A DNA stretch of 25,071 nucleotides from NCBI GenBank assembly GCA_946482545.1, contig CAMLRX010000073.1, positions 1 to 25,071 of the forward strand. The letters run 5' to 3'. Below are positions 7,013 to 16,017 of this stretch, in pieces. This DNA comes from an uncultured Flavihumibacter sp. Lineage in GTDB: Bacteria > Bacteroidota > Bacteroidia > Chitinophagales > Chitinophagaceae. Numbering within the stretch: the first letter of the stretch is position 1; each line of letters begins with the position of its first letter. A program made the position numbers and the translations under genes. The notes beneath the pieces are model-generated. The model worked only from the letters and a program-made list of their open reading frames with translations. It ran no database searches and was not told the DNA's origin.

Positions 7013-8668
7013 CTATTTTGTTTTCCACAGCCCGATCTCACTGAGTTGCAATTCGGTATTCCCATCTATGGATTGAATGAGCAGGCGGTAGTGTTTATAT
7101 CCTGTGTTGTTCTGGAAACGGAAACGGTATTCTCTTTCTCTGTCGTAGAAATTACGGTTCTCCTGTTCATCCAGTGTTTGCCAGGTACTCCCATCATTGG
7201 AACCCTGAAACTTCCATTCCTTAAGATCTTTCCCACCATTGTCTCCTGTACCGAGCGTGTAAGAATTTACGGTTTGCGCGGCAGGAAGTGTGAGCGTAAT
7301 CGTATATCCTGGTGTGAATCCTTCTGAGGCAAACCAGGACTTTACATTCTTATCGGTAAGTCTGGAAGAACCGTAAGAGCTTCCCGCCCCTTGTTCATTT
7401 TCTTTCGAAACGGCCACAGCGCTGATATGTGTTGTAATATCGATATCGGGATCAGTATTCACCAGGGCATCGTTGCTACCAGGGTAAGTCAGACCGGGAT
7501 AGCTCATTTTCGCGTTGGACAACATGGTGGTCCATTCCGTTTTCCAACCGAAAGCCTTTGTTACCAGCGGTTGCAGGTTGGCCCCTGCGGCTGCGCTCAT
7601 GAAGTGAATGTATTCACCCATGGTCATGCGACGGGTATATACTTTCAGGTTCTGATAAGGCGCTTTCGGGAAATTTTCTGCGAGAAGATCGAAAAACTTG
7701 TTCAACACCCGCACACCGCCATACTGCTCATAAATTGGAAAATACCAATCTCTGAACCACCAGCTTCCCACCGTAGGAAAAGGATCGGCTTTATCGATAC
7801 AATCGTTATAAGTATCGCGCATATCACGGGTACGCCCTATCCCTTTAAACACATCGTAAGCGAATATTTCAGCCCATTTACTGTCGCCCCATATATCGAA
7901 GGCAGGAGATTCTTTTATTCCTTTGGAACCACCTTCCACAATGTGCCCTATCTCATGTACCAGCAGGCCGGTGCGTTCGCCCCAATCTTCGGCCCAGCCG
8001 TCCAGTCCATTCCCCAGTCCGCAATCCACTACATTCCTGTAGTGGTGACTGTTGTCAAAATATGCTGCCGGGTGTCCCCCGCCATAAGCGGGGTTGGCGG
8101 TATGAAACACTGCATACAGGCGGTCGTCCTGACCTATATTCTTTCCAAATTCCCCATATTTTGCTTTTACATATCCCCATACAGTATCCAGGAACGCAAA
8201 CGGCCATACGAGGTTCTTATTCATGTGCCGGTCGTAGTACACCACGGTGTTCCTGCTGTAATACACGCGGGTAACAAGGTCTGTGTGGTTCTTCCAGTCT
8301 TCCTGCCAGGTTAACGGAGAAGTTTCTTCCACCCCAACATTGATGGTTTTAATGATGGTGTCTCTTCCAAAAGCGTTTCCTGCAATCAACTGCACTTTTT
8401 TGGTTCCCCCGTTCACATAAAGGTGTTTGGGGTGCTCCGATAATGATTCTGCGCCATCTCCCATATCCCAGCGGAAAGTAGTGGCGTTTTCAGATTTGTT
8501 GGTGAACACCACTTCAATAGGCGATGCGTTGGGATCAGTAATGGTAAATTCAAAATCAGCCACTGGTTTGTTGGCGCCATCGCCTTTTCCACCGTCTTTT
8601 TTACAGGATACGAAAGGAGTAATGGTTGCGGCTAGAACGAGCGCCCGCACAATAAGGTTCTTTTTCAC
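7013..8668 (-). CDS. Lipoprotein with PKD domain, HEIGH metallopeptidase-like core and F5/8 type C domain
   Basis: The start is taken as GTG at 8668 (VKKNLIVRALVLAA...), giving 551 residues with a lipoprotein signal ending FVSC (Cys22) followed by KKDGGKG; the frame is open upstream to 8788, but that part includes a hairpin and overlaps the preceding gene. Domains: PKD about 35-110 (TTFRWDMGDG, HLYVNGGTKKVQLIAGN); a helical catalytic-like core about 120-390 with LLVHEIGHIVE (HEIGH 238-242) and WAEIFAYD (E267) 24 residues after the second His; and a discoidin/F5/8C domain about 415-549 (LKEWKFQGSNDGSTWQTLDE, YRLLIQS, LQLSEIGLW). HExxH plus a distant Glu is the gluzincin zinc signature, and the spacing fits the M60-like consensus HExxH-x(8,28)-E, though I cannot confirm that family. 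It probably cuts protein or glycoprotein outside the cell for the SusCD pair. Confidence 0.82.
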   Translation of the reverse strand: MKKNLIVRALVLAATITPFVSCKKDGGKGDGANKPVADFEFTITDPNASPIEVVFTNKSENATTFRWDMGDGAESLSEHPKHLYVNGGTKKVQLIAGNAFGRDTIIKTINVGVEETSPLTWQEDWKNHTDLVTRVYYSRNTVVYYDRHMNKNLVWPFAFLDTVWGYVKAKYGEFGKNIGQDDRLYAVFHTANPAYGGGHPAAYFDNSHHYRNVVDCGLGNGLDGWAEDWGERTGLLVHEIGHIVEGGSKGIKESPAFDIWGDSKWAEIFAYDVFKGIGRTRDMRDTYNDCIDKADPFPTVGSWWFRDWYFPIYEQYGGVRVLNKFFDLLAENFPKAPYQNLKVYTRRMTMGEYIHFMSAAAGANLQPLVTKAFGWKTEWTTMLSNAKMSYPGLTYPGSNDALVNTDPDIDITTHISAVAVSKENEQGAGSSYGSSRLTDKNVKSWFASEGFTPGYTITLTLPAAQTVNSYTLGTGDNGGKDLKEWKFQGSNDGSTWQTLDEQENRNFYDREREYRFRFQNNTGYKHYRLLIQSIDGNTELQLSEIGLWKTK

Positions 8669-8702
8669 AACAAGGTTCTTTATAAATGAAGGGTTTATTA
8701 AA

Positions 8703-8742
8703 GGCAGGGAACGCCCGTTCGCACGTTTATGCGTTCCCTGCC
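8703..8742 (-). terminator. Intra-operon hairpin between the PKD-like and metallopeptidase-like genes
   Basis: A perfect 12-base stem GGCAGGGAACGC (8703-8714) with GCGTTCCCTGCC (8731-8742) around a 16-base loop lies in the only gap of 100 bases inside the downstream part of the operon. On the minus strand it is followed by TTTAATAAA, a weak T tract. It may be a partial terminator or a 3' mRNA-stabilising hairpin that lowers expression of the last two genes relative to susCD. Confidence 0.55.
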
Positions 8743-8768
8743 GCCAGAAGGTTAGGTATAAGAGAATT

Positions 8769-10238
8769 TTAGCGTTGCACCAGGCCAATGGGCTTCCCGG
8801 GCAGATTGTCGATCGTTTTTTTGATATCGCCCAGTTTACCAGTGCTTACATCGAGGTAATATACTTTCCCGATGGTGCCTGCGATCAGCGTATTGCCATT
8901 ATCCAGGGTTTTGATGATGCTCACTTCCTGTCCGGCAAAACTGGTCTGGAGGGGAACGATTTCCTGGTTGATGGGATTGTATTTGTAGATTTTATCTCCT
9001 TTGGTGAGGAAAAGAATCTGGTCCTCTGTGGCCTGCCAGGTTGTGGAAGCGGTAATCAGCGACTGGTCCACGAATTTCCTTTTGTGGATCACCTGGATGG
9101 CGCTGATGTCGCCGGGAGAAAGTTTCACGTCCATTTTCAATTCCCATATAGCGCCGGATGCATCTTTTCCGTAAGCGAAGCAGATGCCGGAACGTTGAGC
9201 GACCTGCTGGATATGGATCAGTTCCAACCCTACATTGGTGGGATCGAAGGCATCTCCTGAAACGCCATAATTGGTGCCCATATAATTCGGTCCGGCACCT
9301 GTTTGCATGAACCAGATAAAACGTTTCTTCGTTTTATCGTAGCCCAGGTAAGGGTTTCCGGGCATGTGTGGGTTATCGTTCAGCACATAAGCGATATGGG
9401 GTGAAAGGTCGTAATCACCTACTGCTTCGGAAGAGAACATGCCATAAACAGGTGCCAGGTTCCAGGTATTGGTGCTGCCTGCGTATAATCTTCCATTAAT
9501 GATACCCGTTAGAATGCCTGTATGTGCAGCGAACATTTTTCCGGGAATGGCTTCTTCAGGTTTGTCGAAGAAGTTGTCGGCCAGTGTTTTTTTGAAAAGG
9601 AAAGTATTGGCATCCACCTGTACGCCCGTATTCACACCACCTTTACCGAATACCCAGTAAGTCTCCACGGTATTGGGTTGTGTCCAGATGGGCGCAGCTA
9701 CCAGTTGGGTAGGGTTTTCCGGCATCAGCACGTCGGGGTTAACGGCCTGGAACAAACGGGATTGCAGGGTGCCGTCGGGACGAACAAAAGACAATTGCGC
9801 CCTGCCATTTTCTTCTGTGAGAATGGTGGTTCCGGTCGCGAACTGGGTACTGCTTTGTACTTTGAAATTATGGAAGTACTTCATCCCGTTCGTGTTGTTG
9901 TGAATGGTAAGTCTGCCCGTGTATGTTTTGGGCTCCAGACCGAACATAATGCGGAAAGAAGCGCCAGTATCCACTACATCCCTGCTCACATCGCCTGTTC
10001 CGGATATCACGGTTATTTTCCAGGTAAGCATCAGGTCGGCGGCCGTGTCCATCTTAATTTCAGGTGCAATGATCAGGCTATCGCCCACCAATACCTTATA
10101 AAGCGTATCCAGATTGGTTACCAACGGCGTTTCCGGCTCATTGTAGGAGTAATTGCCTTTGTCTTTATAGCATCCCGCCAGCGTAACAAACGCTGCGAAA
10201 GCCGCAAGGATCGATATGTTTCGAATGAATTGCTTCAT
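8769..10238 (-). CDS. PKD-like family lipoprotein (Sus-locus accessory protein)
   Basis: The product has 489 residues from the ATG at 10238 (MKQFIRNISILAAFAAF), chosen because the signal peptide begins there; an ATG four codons earlier (10250) is possible. The lipobox TLAGC gives Cys23, followed by YKDKGNYSYNEPETP, the stereotyped start of the PKD-like lipoprotein family found in SusCD loci. A PKD-like beta domain follows (about 40-130: DSLIIAPEIKMDTAADLMLT, TWKI, GRLTIHN), then a long region with repeated strands resembling propeller blades (AGSTNTWNLAPVYGM, NPYLGYDKTKKRFIW, NTLIAGTIGKVYYLDVSTGK). No catalytic motif is visible. It is the fifth protein of the locus and probably sits on the cell surface as a substrate-binding or scaffolding partner of SusD. 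The propeller assignment is by eye only. Confidence 0.85.
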   Translation of the reverse strand: MKQFIRNISILAAFAAFVTLAGCYKDKGNYSYNEPETPLVTNLDTLYKVLVGDSLIIAPEIKMDTAADLMLTWKITVISGTGDVSRDVVDTGASFRIMFGLEPKTYTGRLTIHNNTNGMKYFHNFKVQSSTQFATGTTILTEENGRAQLSFVRPDGTLQSRLFQAVNPDVLMPENPTQLVAAPIWTQPNTVETYWVFGKGGVNTGVQVDANTFLFKKTLADNFFDKPEEAIPGKMFAAHTGILTGIINGRLYAGSTNTWNLAPVYGMFSSEAVGDYDLSPHIAYVLNDNPHMPGNPYLGYDKTKKRFIWFMQTGAGPNYMGTNYGVSGDAFDPTNVGLELIHIQQVAQRSGICFAYGKDASGAIWELKMDVKLSPGDISAIQVIHKRKFVDQSLITASTTWQATEDQILFLTKGDKIYKYNPINQEIVPLQTSFAGQEVSIIKTLDNGNTLIAGTIGKVYYLDVSTGKLGDIKKTIDNLPGKPIGLVQR

Positions 10239-10264
10239 ATTGTTCAGCATTTAAAAATTGAAGA

Positions 10265-11083
10265 TCAGCGTACTTCCTGACCGAATTCATCAATAAAATA
10301 ATAGAGTCCGTCGTTGGGGCTTTTTCTGTACAACGTTTTCTTAGCAGGATTGTCCTTGCTGTAGAACTCATATTGTAAGGGATTCGTGCCAGCCTTTTCT
10401 TCGATCACGAATCCTTTAGAAGGATTTTTTTCCACCCACTTGAATGGATCACGCTGAAAAGCGCTCACCAATCCGGCGATGTACTGATTTTTGGGGGCAT
10501 CCAACCCTGCGGTTGACAACTCAGTTAATCCGGTTACGATGATAAAGAACTGGTGTTTGGTCTGTGAGTAGTAGCCGCCCATCCACATGCTCCACCATTG
10601 GCCCGGATGCTCCAGTTTGCTGGAGAACACAAGCTTGCCTTTGATGAGTGTAGGTAAATTGACCCCAAAATCTTTTGAAGGCGTGAGCTTAAACTTCAGG
10701 CTCACTGATTTCTCCTGCAGCATCGGATCTTTGTTGAGCACCACCAATGGCACATATACAAAACCCTGCCCTGCGGGAATGGTGTATTCCGCGGCGAACG
10801 GCTCATAGTGCAGGTTGGCCACGGCTGTGGAGGAATCCGGCTCTGCCACAACAGTGAACTTCCTGTCCTGGTCGGTGCGGATACCTGATATGCGGACGGG
10901 AATATAAACCGTATCCTTCCCTTTTCCCGGGAAGTTTGCGAACGTGTAAATAAGGCTATCGCGTTGACCTCCTATGAAATCAAAATAAATATTATCGTTG
11001 CTGCCATATCGCATTTCTTCAGCCTTCTGACAGGCGGTGAAGCAAGTTGCCGCGATGGTTATAAGGAGAATGAGTTTTTTCAT
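10265..11083 (-). CDS. DUF4843 family lipoprotein (Sus-locus accessory protein)
   Basis: A 272-residue lipoprotein with signal MKKLILLITIAATCFTAC (Cys18) and a short spacer. Features recalling DUF4843 include NDNIYFDF and a beta-sandwich half with DTVYIPVRISGI, HYEPFAAEYTIPAGQGFVYV and PLVVLNKDPMLQEKSVSLKF, followed by a Trp/Tyr-rich C-terminal part (HPGQWWSMWMGGYYSQTKHQ). No catalytic residues stand out. It lies 24 bases after susD and 26 bases before the PKD-like lipoprotein, an order (SusC, SusD, DUF4843, PKD-like) seen repeatedly in Bacteroidota. A surface ligand-binding role comparable to SusE/SusF is an inference from position. Confidence 0.85.
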   Translation of the reverse strand: MKKLILLITIAATCFTACQKAEEMRYGSNDNIYFDFIGGQRDSLIYTFANFPGKGKDTVYIPVRISGIRTDQDRKFTVVAEPDSSTAVANLHYEPFAAEYTIPAGQGFVYVPLVVLNKDPMLQEKSVSLKFKLTPSKDFGVNLPTLIKGKLVFSSKLEHPGQWWSMWMGGYYSQTKHQFFIIVTGLTELSTAGLDAPKNQYIAGLVSAFQRDPFKWVEKNPSKGFVIEEKAGTNPLQYEFYSKDNPAKKTLYRKSPNDGLYYFIDEFGQEVR

Positions 11084-11107
11084 TGTCGATCTTTTTTATG
11101 GAAAGGA

Positions 11108-12574
11108 TCAGCGTCCTCCGAATTCAATTTCATCATTTGGTAAAGGCAGGATGAAGATGGCCCTGCGCGGTGTGATCACGGCGCCCTGTAAACCCTGTAT
11201 GGCGCGGTTCAGGCGTTTGTACGCATAAAATATCTGGCCTTCCCCATACAGTTCCTTCCTCATTTCCTTCACCAGTTCGGCCGTGAACTCTTCCTGTGTT
11301 GTGGCGCTAACAGGCGTTCCAATGTTCCTTACGGTACGCACCGTATTCAGGTACTGGCGCGCAAGTGTTGGATTGGTGGGGAAAACGCATTCCGCGGCGA
11401 TGTAATACATTTCGCTGAGCCTGATACCGGGTGCCATTAACGGGTGCCTGTCTGCAGTAAGATCATCTTCCCTGGCATTCGGATTGCGCTTGAATTTGGT
11501 GAGTGTAACGGCAATATTGTTGGAGAAGTCGAACCAGTTGCGGTAACGGCGATCGCTCGCACCCACCCCGTTGATATCATAAATACCATCGAGTGAGCCC
11601 TGGTCGATGTGCAGACTGCTCGTATTTCTTTCAAACAACTCCAGCAAGGCCTGCTGCCTTTGCGGAATATACCAGCCGAACACCAGTTCTTTATAAAGAA
11701 TCCTGTCTTTCAGTTTAGGATCCGTCTGGTTGAAATCCGGTGCGTTTGTCCAGGGAAATTTGTTTGAATTGATTACTTCTTCCGCATTCTGCAACGCATT
11801 GCCCTTATCCCCCTTGTAGAGGTACACTCTCGCCAGTGTTCCGCACACAGCATAGTAATTCAAACGATGCCTTCTGTTCTGGTTGAAGAGTACTTTTGAA
11901 GATGTTTCAGTAGAGGAATCCGGGTAATTCACGATGTACTTGGGAGAACGGATAGAGTCTGCATTTTTCAACAGGTCCTTTGCCGCGTTCAGGTCTGTAA
12001 TCATTTTATTGAGGGCCTCCTCTGCCGGAGATATTGGTGTAACCGATTTGGAATAAGTGGTTACATAAGGAATACCAACGGGATCACCGCCGGCGCCATA
12101 GGAACCGAAAAGGCGGAATACATCAAAATGCAGGTAGGCACGCAGCGCGAGGGCTTCAGCTTTCACCAGCGCATAATTGTTACCGGTGAAAACATCCTTT
12201 TTCCCATCTACTGCCTCAAGAATGAGGTTGGCGTTCACAATACCACTGTACAAGCCTTTCCAGATGCCGTCTTTTTTCGACATAAAGCTGGCATCCTTGT
12301 AATTGTATTTGGCCGTTTCGCGGTAATCATAAGCATTGTTGGCGGCGAAGCTGTAATTCTGCGCCAGCACCTCGGGTAAACCGAAACTGAGTTCGCCTCC
12401 ATACACATCGCCCATACCGCAACGGGTGTAAATGCCATTCAAACTTTCCTGGAACCCTTCTTCGGTATTAAAAACTTCCGATCCCGGAATTTCCGATTGC
12501 GGTTGCACATCCAGCCATTTTTTGCAGGAGGTAAGTGCGAAAGCCGCTATAATGATGATGAAGTATTTTTTCAT
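11108..12574 (-). CDS. SusD/RagB family nutrient-binding outer membrane lipoprotein
   Basis: A 488-residue SusD-like surface lipoprotein that caps the SusC channel and binds the substrate. The start at 12574 gives MKKYFIIIIAAFALTSCKKW, a lipoprotein signal with Cys17 and the typical CKKWLDVQPQ entry; the open frame runs upstream to 12634 but overlaps the end of susC. The family pattern is visible: EVFNTEEGFQESLNGIYTRC, the TPR-like helices LVKAEALALRAYLHFDVFRL (about residues 130-150), GDPVGIPYVT, and the C-terminal GIRLSEMYYIAAECVFPTNP / YLNTVRTVRNI / ELVKEMRKELYGEGQIFYAY. It starts 19 bases after the susC stop, the usual tight coupling. Length is typical (about 450-600). Confidence 0.96.
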   Translation of the reverse strand: MKKYFIIIIAAFALTSCKKWLDVQPQSEIPGSEVFNTEEGFQESLNGIYTRCGMGDVYGGELSFGLPEVLAQNYSFAANNAYDYRETAKYNYKDASFMSKKDGIWKGLYSGIVNANLILEAVDGKKDVFTGNNYALVKAEALALRAYLHFDVFRLFGSYGAGGDPVGIPYVTTYSKSVTPISPAEEALNKMITDLNAAKDLLKNADSIRSPKYIVNYPDSSTETSSKVLFNQNRRHRLNYYAVCGTLARVYLYKGDKGNALQNAEEVINSNKFPWTNAPDFNQTDPKLKDRILYKELVFGWYIPQRQQALLELFERNTSSLHIDQGSLDGIYDINGVGASDRRYRNWFDFSNNIAVTLTKFKRNPNAREDDLTADRHPLMAPGIRLSEMYYIAAECVFPTNPTLARQYLNTVRTVRNIGTPVSATTQEEFTAELVKEMRKELYGEGQIFYAYKRLNRAIQGLQGAVITPRRAIFILPLPNDEIEFGGR

Positions 12575-12593
12575 GTGTGTCACATTTTCTTTT

Positions 12594-15500
12594 TTAGAAT
12601 CCTGCCTGTAAAGAGAACGTAAGGCTTCGCGCATAAGGATAATCGATACCTCTTTCCTGTTTGATGGAAGATGTTCTCCAGATATCGTTCATGGTGAAAG
12701 CGAAACGCAGGGATTGCATGCCGATCTTAAACCTGCGCACATCTGCCACATCGTAAGAGAGATAGAGGGATTGCAGTTCAATTACATTGTCCTTCTGAAT
12801 GAACCTGGAGGTCACGTCCGTATTACCCAGATCTGCGATGTTCTTATAGAAGGTACGGTCACCTCTTTGCTTCCATTTCTCTTCAAATACGCGTGCATCC
12901 ACGTTCCATCGGGGGTTGGCATTCTCCACACGGTCCACCAGGGTCTGGTTGTATTGCTCGCCGCCGAACCTGGTGTAGAAATTCAGGTTGAGGTTGAATT
13001 GTTTGAACCTTGCGTTCGCACCGAAAAATCCTTCTCCCTTTGGTGCCTTGTTGCCCACTACCGTAATGTCACGTGCGTCCCAATCGTAAGTAAGTGTGCC
13101 ATCACGTTTCATGTACATCTCGCGGCCATTCTCCGGATCGATGCCCAGGGAGCGGACCGCATACCATGCATCCAGGGAACGGCCTTCTTCATAACGCAGC
13201 AACGGTACGCCTTTGAATTCCGGATTGTCCTGTTCGTCCTCCACTTTATCGTTGTAAGCTTTCAGCGCGTTGGAAATACGTACGATCGTATTCTTGTTGC
13301 GCACAAAGTTCCCCATCAGGTTCAGGTTCCAGTTTTTGGTACGCAGTACATTGGCCTGGATGTTAATCTCCGCACCAACGTTTTCCATATCTCCTACGTT
13401 GTCTTTATAAGAGCCGAAGCCGGTGGAAGGTGGCAGGAAGATATCCGCCAGCAAGCCTTTCGTGAGTTTATAATAATAGCGGGGAGAGATGACGATACGG
13501 TCGTTCAGCAAGCCGATCTCCAGTCCGAGATCATAGTTCTTCGTACGTTGCCATTGCAGTTCGGCATTGCCGAAATTATTCACGATCGCGCCGATACCGG
13601 TGGAATACCAGTTACCGGTATAGTAGCTGTACGTTGTTTGCGACATATAGGGAGAGAAAGAAACAGAACCAGTTACACCGGTGCTGGCCCTCACCTTGAA
13701 GCGACTGAAAGGCATGTCCTTCATGAATTCCTCCCTGTGCAGGTTCCAGCCGATGCCCACCGCGCCGAAGGGGGCGAATCTTTTCTCTTTACCGAATTTG
13801 GAAGAACCGTCCTGACGGAAGGTAAGGTCCATCAGGTATTTGTTGTCGTAAGAGTAGTTCACGGAAAGAAAGGCGCCCACCAAACGTTCTTCGTTTACGT
13901 TGCTGTAAGGCGTGGATTTGGCAGCGTATCCGCTGGCGAAACCGATATCACGGAAGCGGTCGTTGGTAAACCCGGTAGCGGTGATCGCCTTGTATTCAGA
14001 AAGATAAGATTGCAGGTTGGAACCCAGCATGGCGTTCAGGAAATGCCCGCCCATCATTTTGTTGTAGTTGAGGGTGATGTTCCCGTCGAACCGGGTCTCT
14101 TCGTTGATGTTGTATTCGTAACGTCCTCTTTCATCGAGCCTGTCTGCGCCATAATCATAAAACTCGTTGGAGAAAGGCGACACGAAATTGTTGCCGGTGG
14201 TTTTTGTTTTGTTCACGCTCATCAACCCCCTCAGTCTCAGGCCACGGGTAATGTTCCATTCAGCGGTGATGGCATCGATCACTTCGAGGTAATCTGATTT
14301 GTTGAAACTGCCCAGGGTGGAATTGTACATCGGGTTCAATACCGGATAGGTTTCCACGCCATTACCGCGACTACGGTCGGTCCAACTGTCGATCACCTGG
14401 ATGATTCTTCCCGTGGAATCCGTTTTGGGATAATACGGGTTCATGCGTACATAATCGGAGAAGTTGCCGAAAGGTGATTCGGAAGCCTTCATCTGCGTAA
14501 CAGTAATTACGTTTCTGAAGAGGAATTTTGAACTGGGGGAATACGTGAAATGCAGTCCCGTGCTAAGCCTGTCGCGGGTTGAGCCCTGCATTACACCCGG
14601 CATGGTCTGGTACCGCAGTTCCAGCCCATAGCGGATGGCATTTTCACCGCCTTCCAGAAAAAGAGAATGTTTGTTCCCGAATGCCGTGCGCACGGGCTGG
14701 GAAAGCCAGTAGGTGTTTACGCCGCCAACCACAAGTTTCATTTTATGGTAAAACAGTTCATCCAGTTGATCCTGACTCATCGCCTGGTTGGCATCGGCAT
14801 CATACAGTTGTGCAGCCTGCTCATATTGCAATTTCTGTTTGGCATCCAACACTTCGTAAGGCGTAAGGTCCGGTGTGGTTACGTTCAGTTCATAGTTATA
14901 CGACACCTGTAGCTTTCCGGGCTTGGGCGCTTTAGTGGTGATCACCACTACGCCATTGGCAGCACGTGAACCATAGATGGCAGTAGCTGCGGCATCTTTC
15001 AGCAAAGTGATCGACTGAACACGGTTGATGTCAAGGTCATATATTTTCTGCAGACTCACCTCATATCCATCCAGGATAAAAGCGGGCAGGTTCATATTTC
15101 CGGATAGGTTATCGCGGCTGATCAGTTCTGTGCTGTTGCCTGTTGGAAGCGCAGTAGAACCACGTACCGTAATATTGGGCAGCCTGTTCGGGTTTGAGCC
15201 GAGAATATTGTTTTCCACAATTCTGAAGGAAGGATCAAACACCTGTAAACTACGCAGCATATTCTGCGGGTTCACCATTTTAAGGTCATCTCCTGAAACA
15301 GTAACAGCGGTTCCTGTAAAGTTATCTTTCCGGATGTTCTGATAGCCCGTAACCACTACATTCTGCATGGTATCTTTCTGTTGGGAAAGTTTCATGCGGA
15401 TCACCTGCACCCCTTCTTTTCTGGCCGTAAAACGGAATGGTTCGTAGCCAAGATAAGTAACAACAATTTCAGCACCTTTTTCTACGGTAACGGAGAAGCC

Positions 15501-16004
15501 TCCATCAAAAGCGGAAGAAGTTCCTTTGTCGGACCCTTTAACGGAAATGCTGGCGCCTTCCAATGGTTTACCGGTTTCATCCAACACCTTTCCCACCACA
15601 AGTATTTCGGCATCTTCCATGGTAACGGCAACACCGGAACCTGGCTTAGGCTTTACCACGATGGTGGTATTCACTATGGAAAATGTGAGTGGCAGGTCCT
15701 TCAAAGCTGCTTCCAGCGCTTCTTTCAGGGTCGCGTTCTTCAGGTCCACATCCACCTTTTCCATGCCCTGCAGCAATTTGGCGTTGTAGAAGAAAGAGTA
15801 CCCTGTTTGCCTGCTGATGTCTTTAAAGACAGTCTTCAGCGCAGCATTGGAGAATTTAAGCTGAATGTGCTGCGCATTGCCCGAAGCAGCTACCTGTAAA
15901 CAGCCTGCCAATAAAAAAATGGCCGTCCATTTCATAACCAGAATGGTTTTGGTTCTCGCTTGTTGTGTTTGGGACACAAGTTTGCGAAGAATGGGAAAAA
16001 TCAT
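12594..16004 (-). CDS. SusC/RagA TonB-linked outer membrane protein with N-terminal STN signalling domain
   Basis: This 1136-residue TonB-dependent transporter imports the substrate captured by SusD. N-terminal residues 1-44 include a signal peptide (MKWTAIFLLAGCLQVAASGNAQ, preceded by 23 basic/polar residues; M24 at 15935 is an alternative start). Then come STN about 46-120 (IQLKFSNAALKTVFKDISRQ), a carboxypeptidase-regulatory-like beta domain about 135-205 (GKVLDETGKPLEGASISVKG), a plug from about 225 (VVVTGYQNIRKDNFTGTAV, LLKDAAATAIYGSRAANGVV), and a 22-strand-type barrel ending in ...LTFSLQAGF with a terminal Phe, the outer-membrane assembly signal. The STN domain fits the upstream sigma/FecR pair: such SusC proteins report ligand binding to the anti-sigma factor. 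The 186-base leader gap carries a candidate antisense RNA. Confidence 0.96.
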   Translation of the reverse strand: MIFPILRKLVSQTQQARTKTILVMKWTAIFLLAGCLQVAASGNAQHIQLKFSNAALKTVFKDISRQTGYSFFYNAKLLQGMEKVDVDLKNATLKEALEAALKDLPLTFSIVNTTIVVKPKPGSGVAVTMEDAEILVVGKVLDETGKPLEGASISVKGSDKGTSSAFDGGFSVTVEKGAEIVVTYLGYEPFRFTARKEGVQVIRMKLSQQKDTMQNVVVTGYQNIRKDNFTGTAVTVSGDDLKMVNPQNMLRSLQVFDPSFRIVENNILGSNPNRLPNITVRGSTALPTGNSTELISRDNLSGNMNLPAFILDGYEVSLQKIYDLDINRVQSITLLKDAAATAIYGSRAANGVVVITTKAPKPGKLQVSYNYELNVTTPDLTPYEVLDAKQKLQYEQAAQLYDADANQAMSQDQLDELFYHKMKLVVGGVNTYWLSQPVRTAFGNKHSLFLEGGENAIRYGLELRYQTMPGVMQGSTRDRLSTGLHFTYSPSSKFLFRNVITVTQMKASESPFGNFSDYVRMNPYYPKTDSTGRIIQVIDSWTDRSRGNGVETYPVLNPMYNSTLGSFNKSDYLEVIDAITAEWNITRGLRLRGLMSVNKTKTTGNNFVSPFSNEFYDYGADRLDERGRYEYNINEETRFDGNITLNYNKMMGGHFLNAMLGSNLQSYLSEYKAITATGFTNDRFRDIGFASGYAAKSTPYSNVNEERLVGAFLSVNYSYDNKYLMDLTFRQDGSSKFGKEKRFAPFGAVGIGWNLHREEFMKDMPFSRFKVRASTGVTGSVSFSPYMSQTTYSYYTGNWYSTGIGAIVNNFGNAELQWQRTKNYDLGLEIGLLNDRIVISPRYYYKLTKGLLADIFLPPSTGFGSYKDNVGDMENVGAEINIQANVLRTKNWNLNLMGNFVRNKNTIVRISNALKAYNDKVEDEQDNPEFKGVPLLRYEEGRSLDAWYAVRSLGIDPENGREMYMKRDGTLTYDWDARDITVVGNKAPKGEGFFGANARFKQFNLNLNFYTRFGGEQYNQTLVDRVENANPRWNVDARVFEEKWKQRGDRTFYKNIADLGNTDVTSRFIQKDNVIELQSLYLSYDVADVRRFKIGMQSLRFAFTMNDIWRTSSIKQERGIDYPYARSLTFSLQAGF

Positions 16005-16011
16005 ACTTTTA
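15981..16011 (+). promoter_or_regulatory. Candidate antisense promoter over the susC start
   Basis: On the plus strand, opposite susC, TTTG (15981-15984), exactly 19 bases, then TACTTTTA (16004-16011). This matches the Bacteroidota -33 TTTG and -7 TAnnTTTG boxes at all but the last base with a standard spacer. The -7 box overlaps the susC start codon on the other strand. Expected transcription start is near 16018. Confidence 0.5.
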
Positions 16012-16017
16012 ACTTGT

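Noticed and set aside
7391..8314. 307-residue plus-strand open frame opposite the PKD/metallopeptidase gene
   Set aside because: The minus-strand frame has a lipobox, PKD, HEIGH and F5/8C motifs; the plus-strand frame has no recognisable features.
12575..12634. 20-residue upstream extension of SusD overlapping susC
   Set aside because: The lipoprotein signal MKKYFIIIIAAFALTSC starts at 12574; an extension would bury it behind charged residues.
12714..14297. 527-residue open frame antisense to susC
   Set aside because: It lies wholly opposite a clear SusC barrel; its His/Val-rich composition is what reverse reading of this GC-biased gene gives, and no domain is recognisable.
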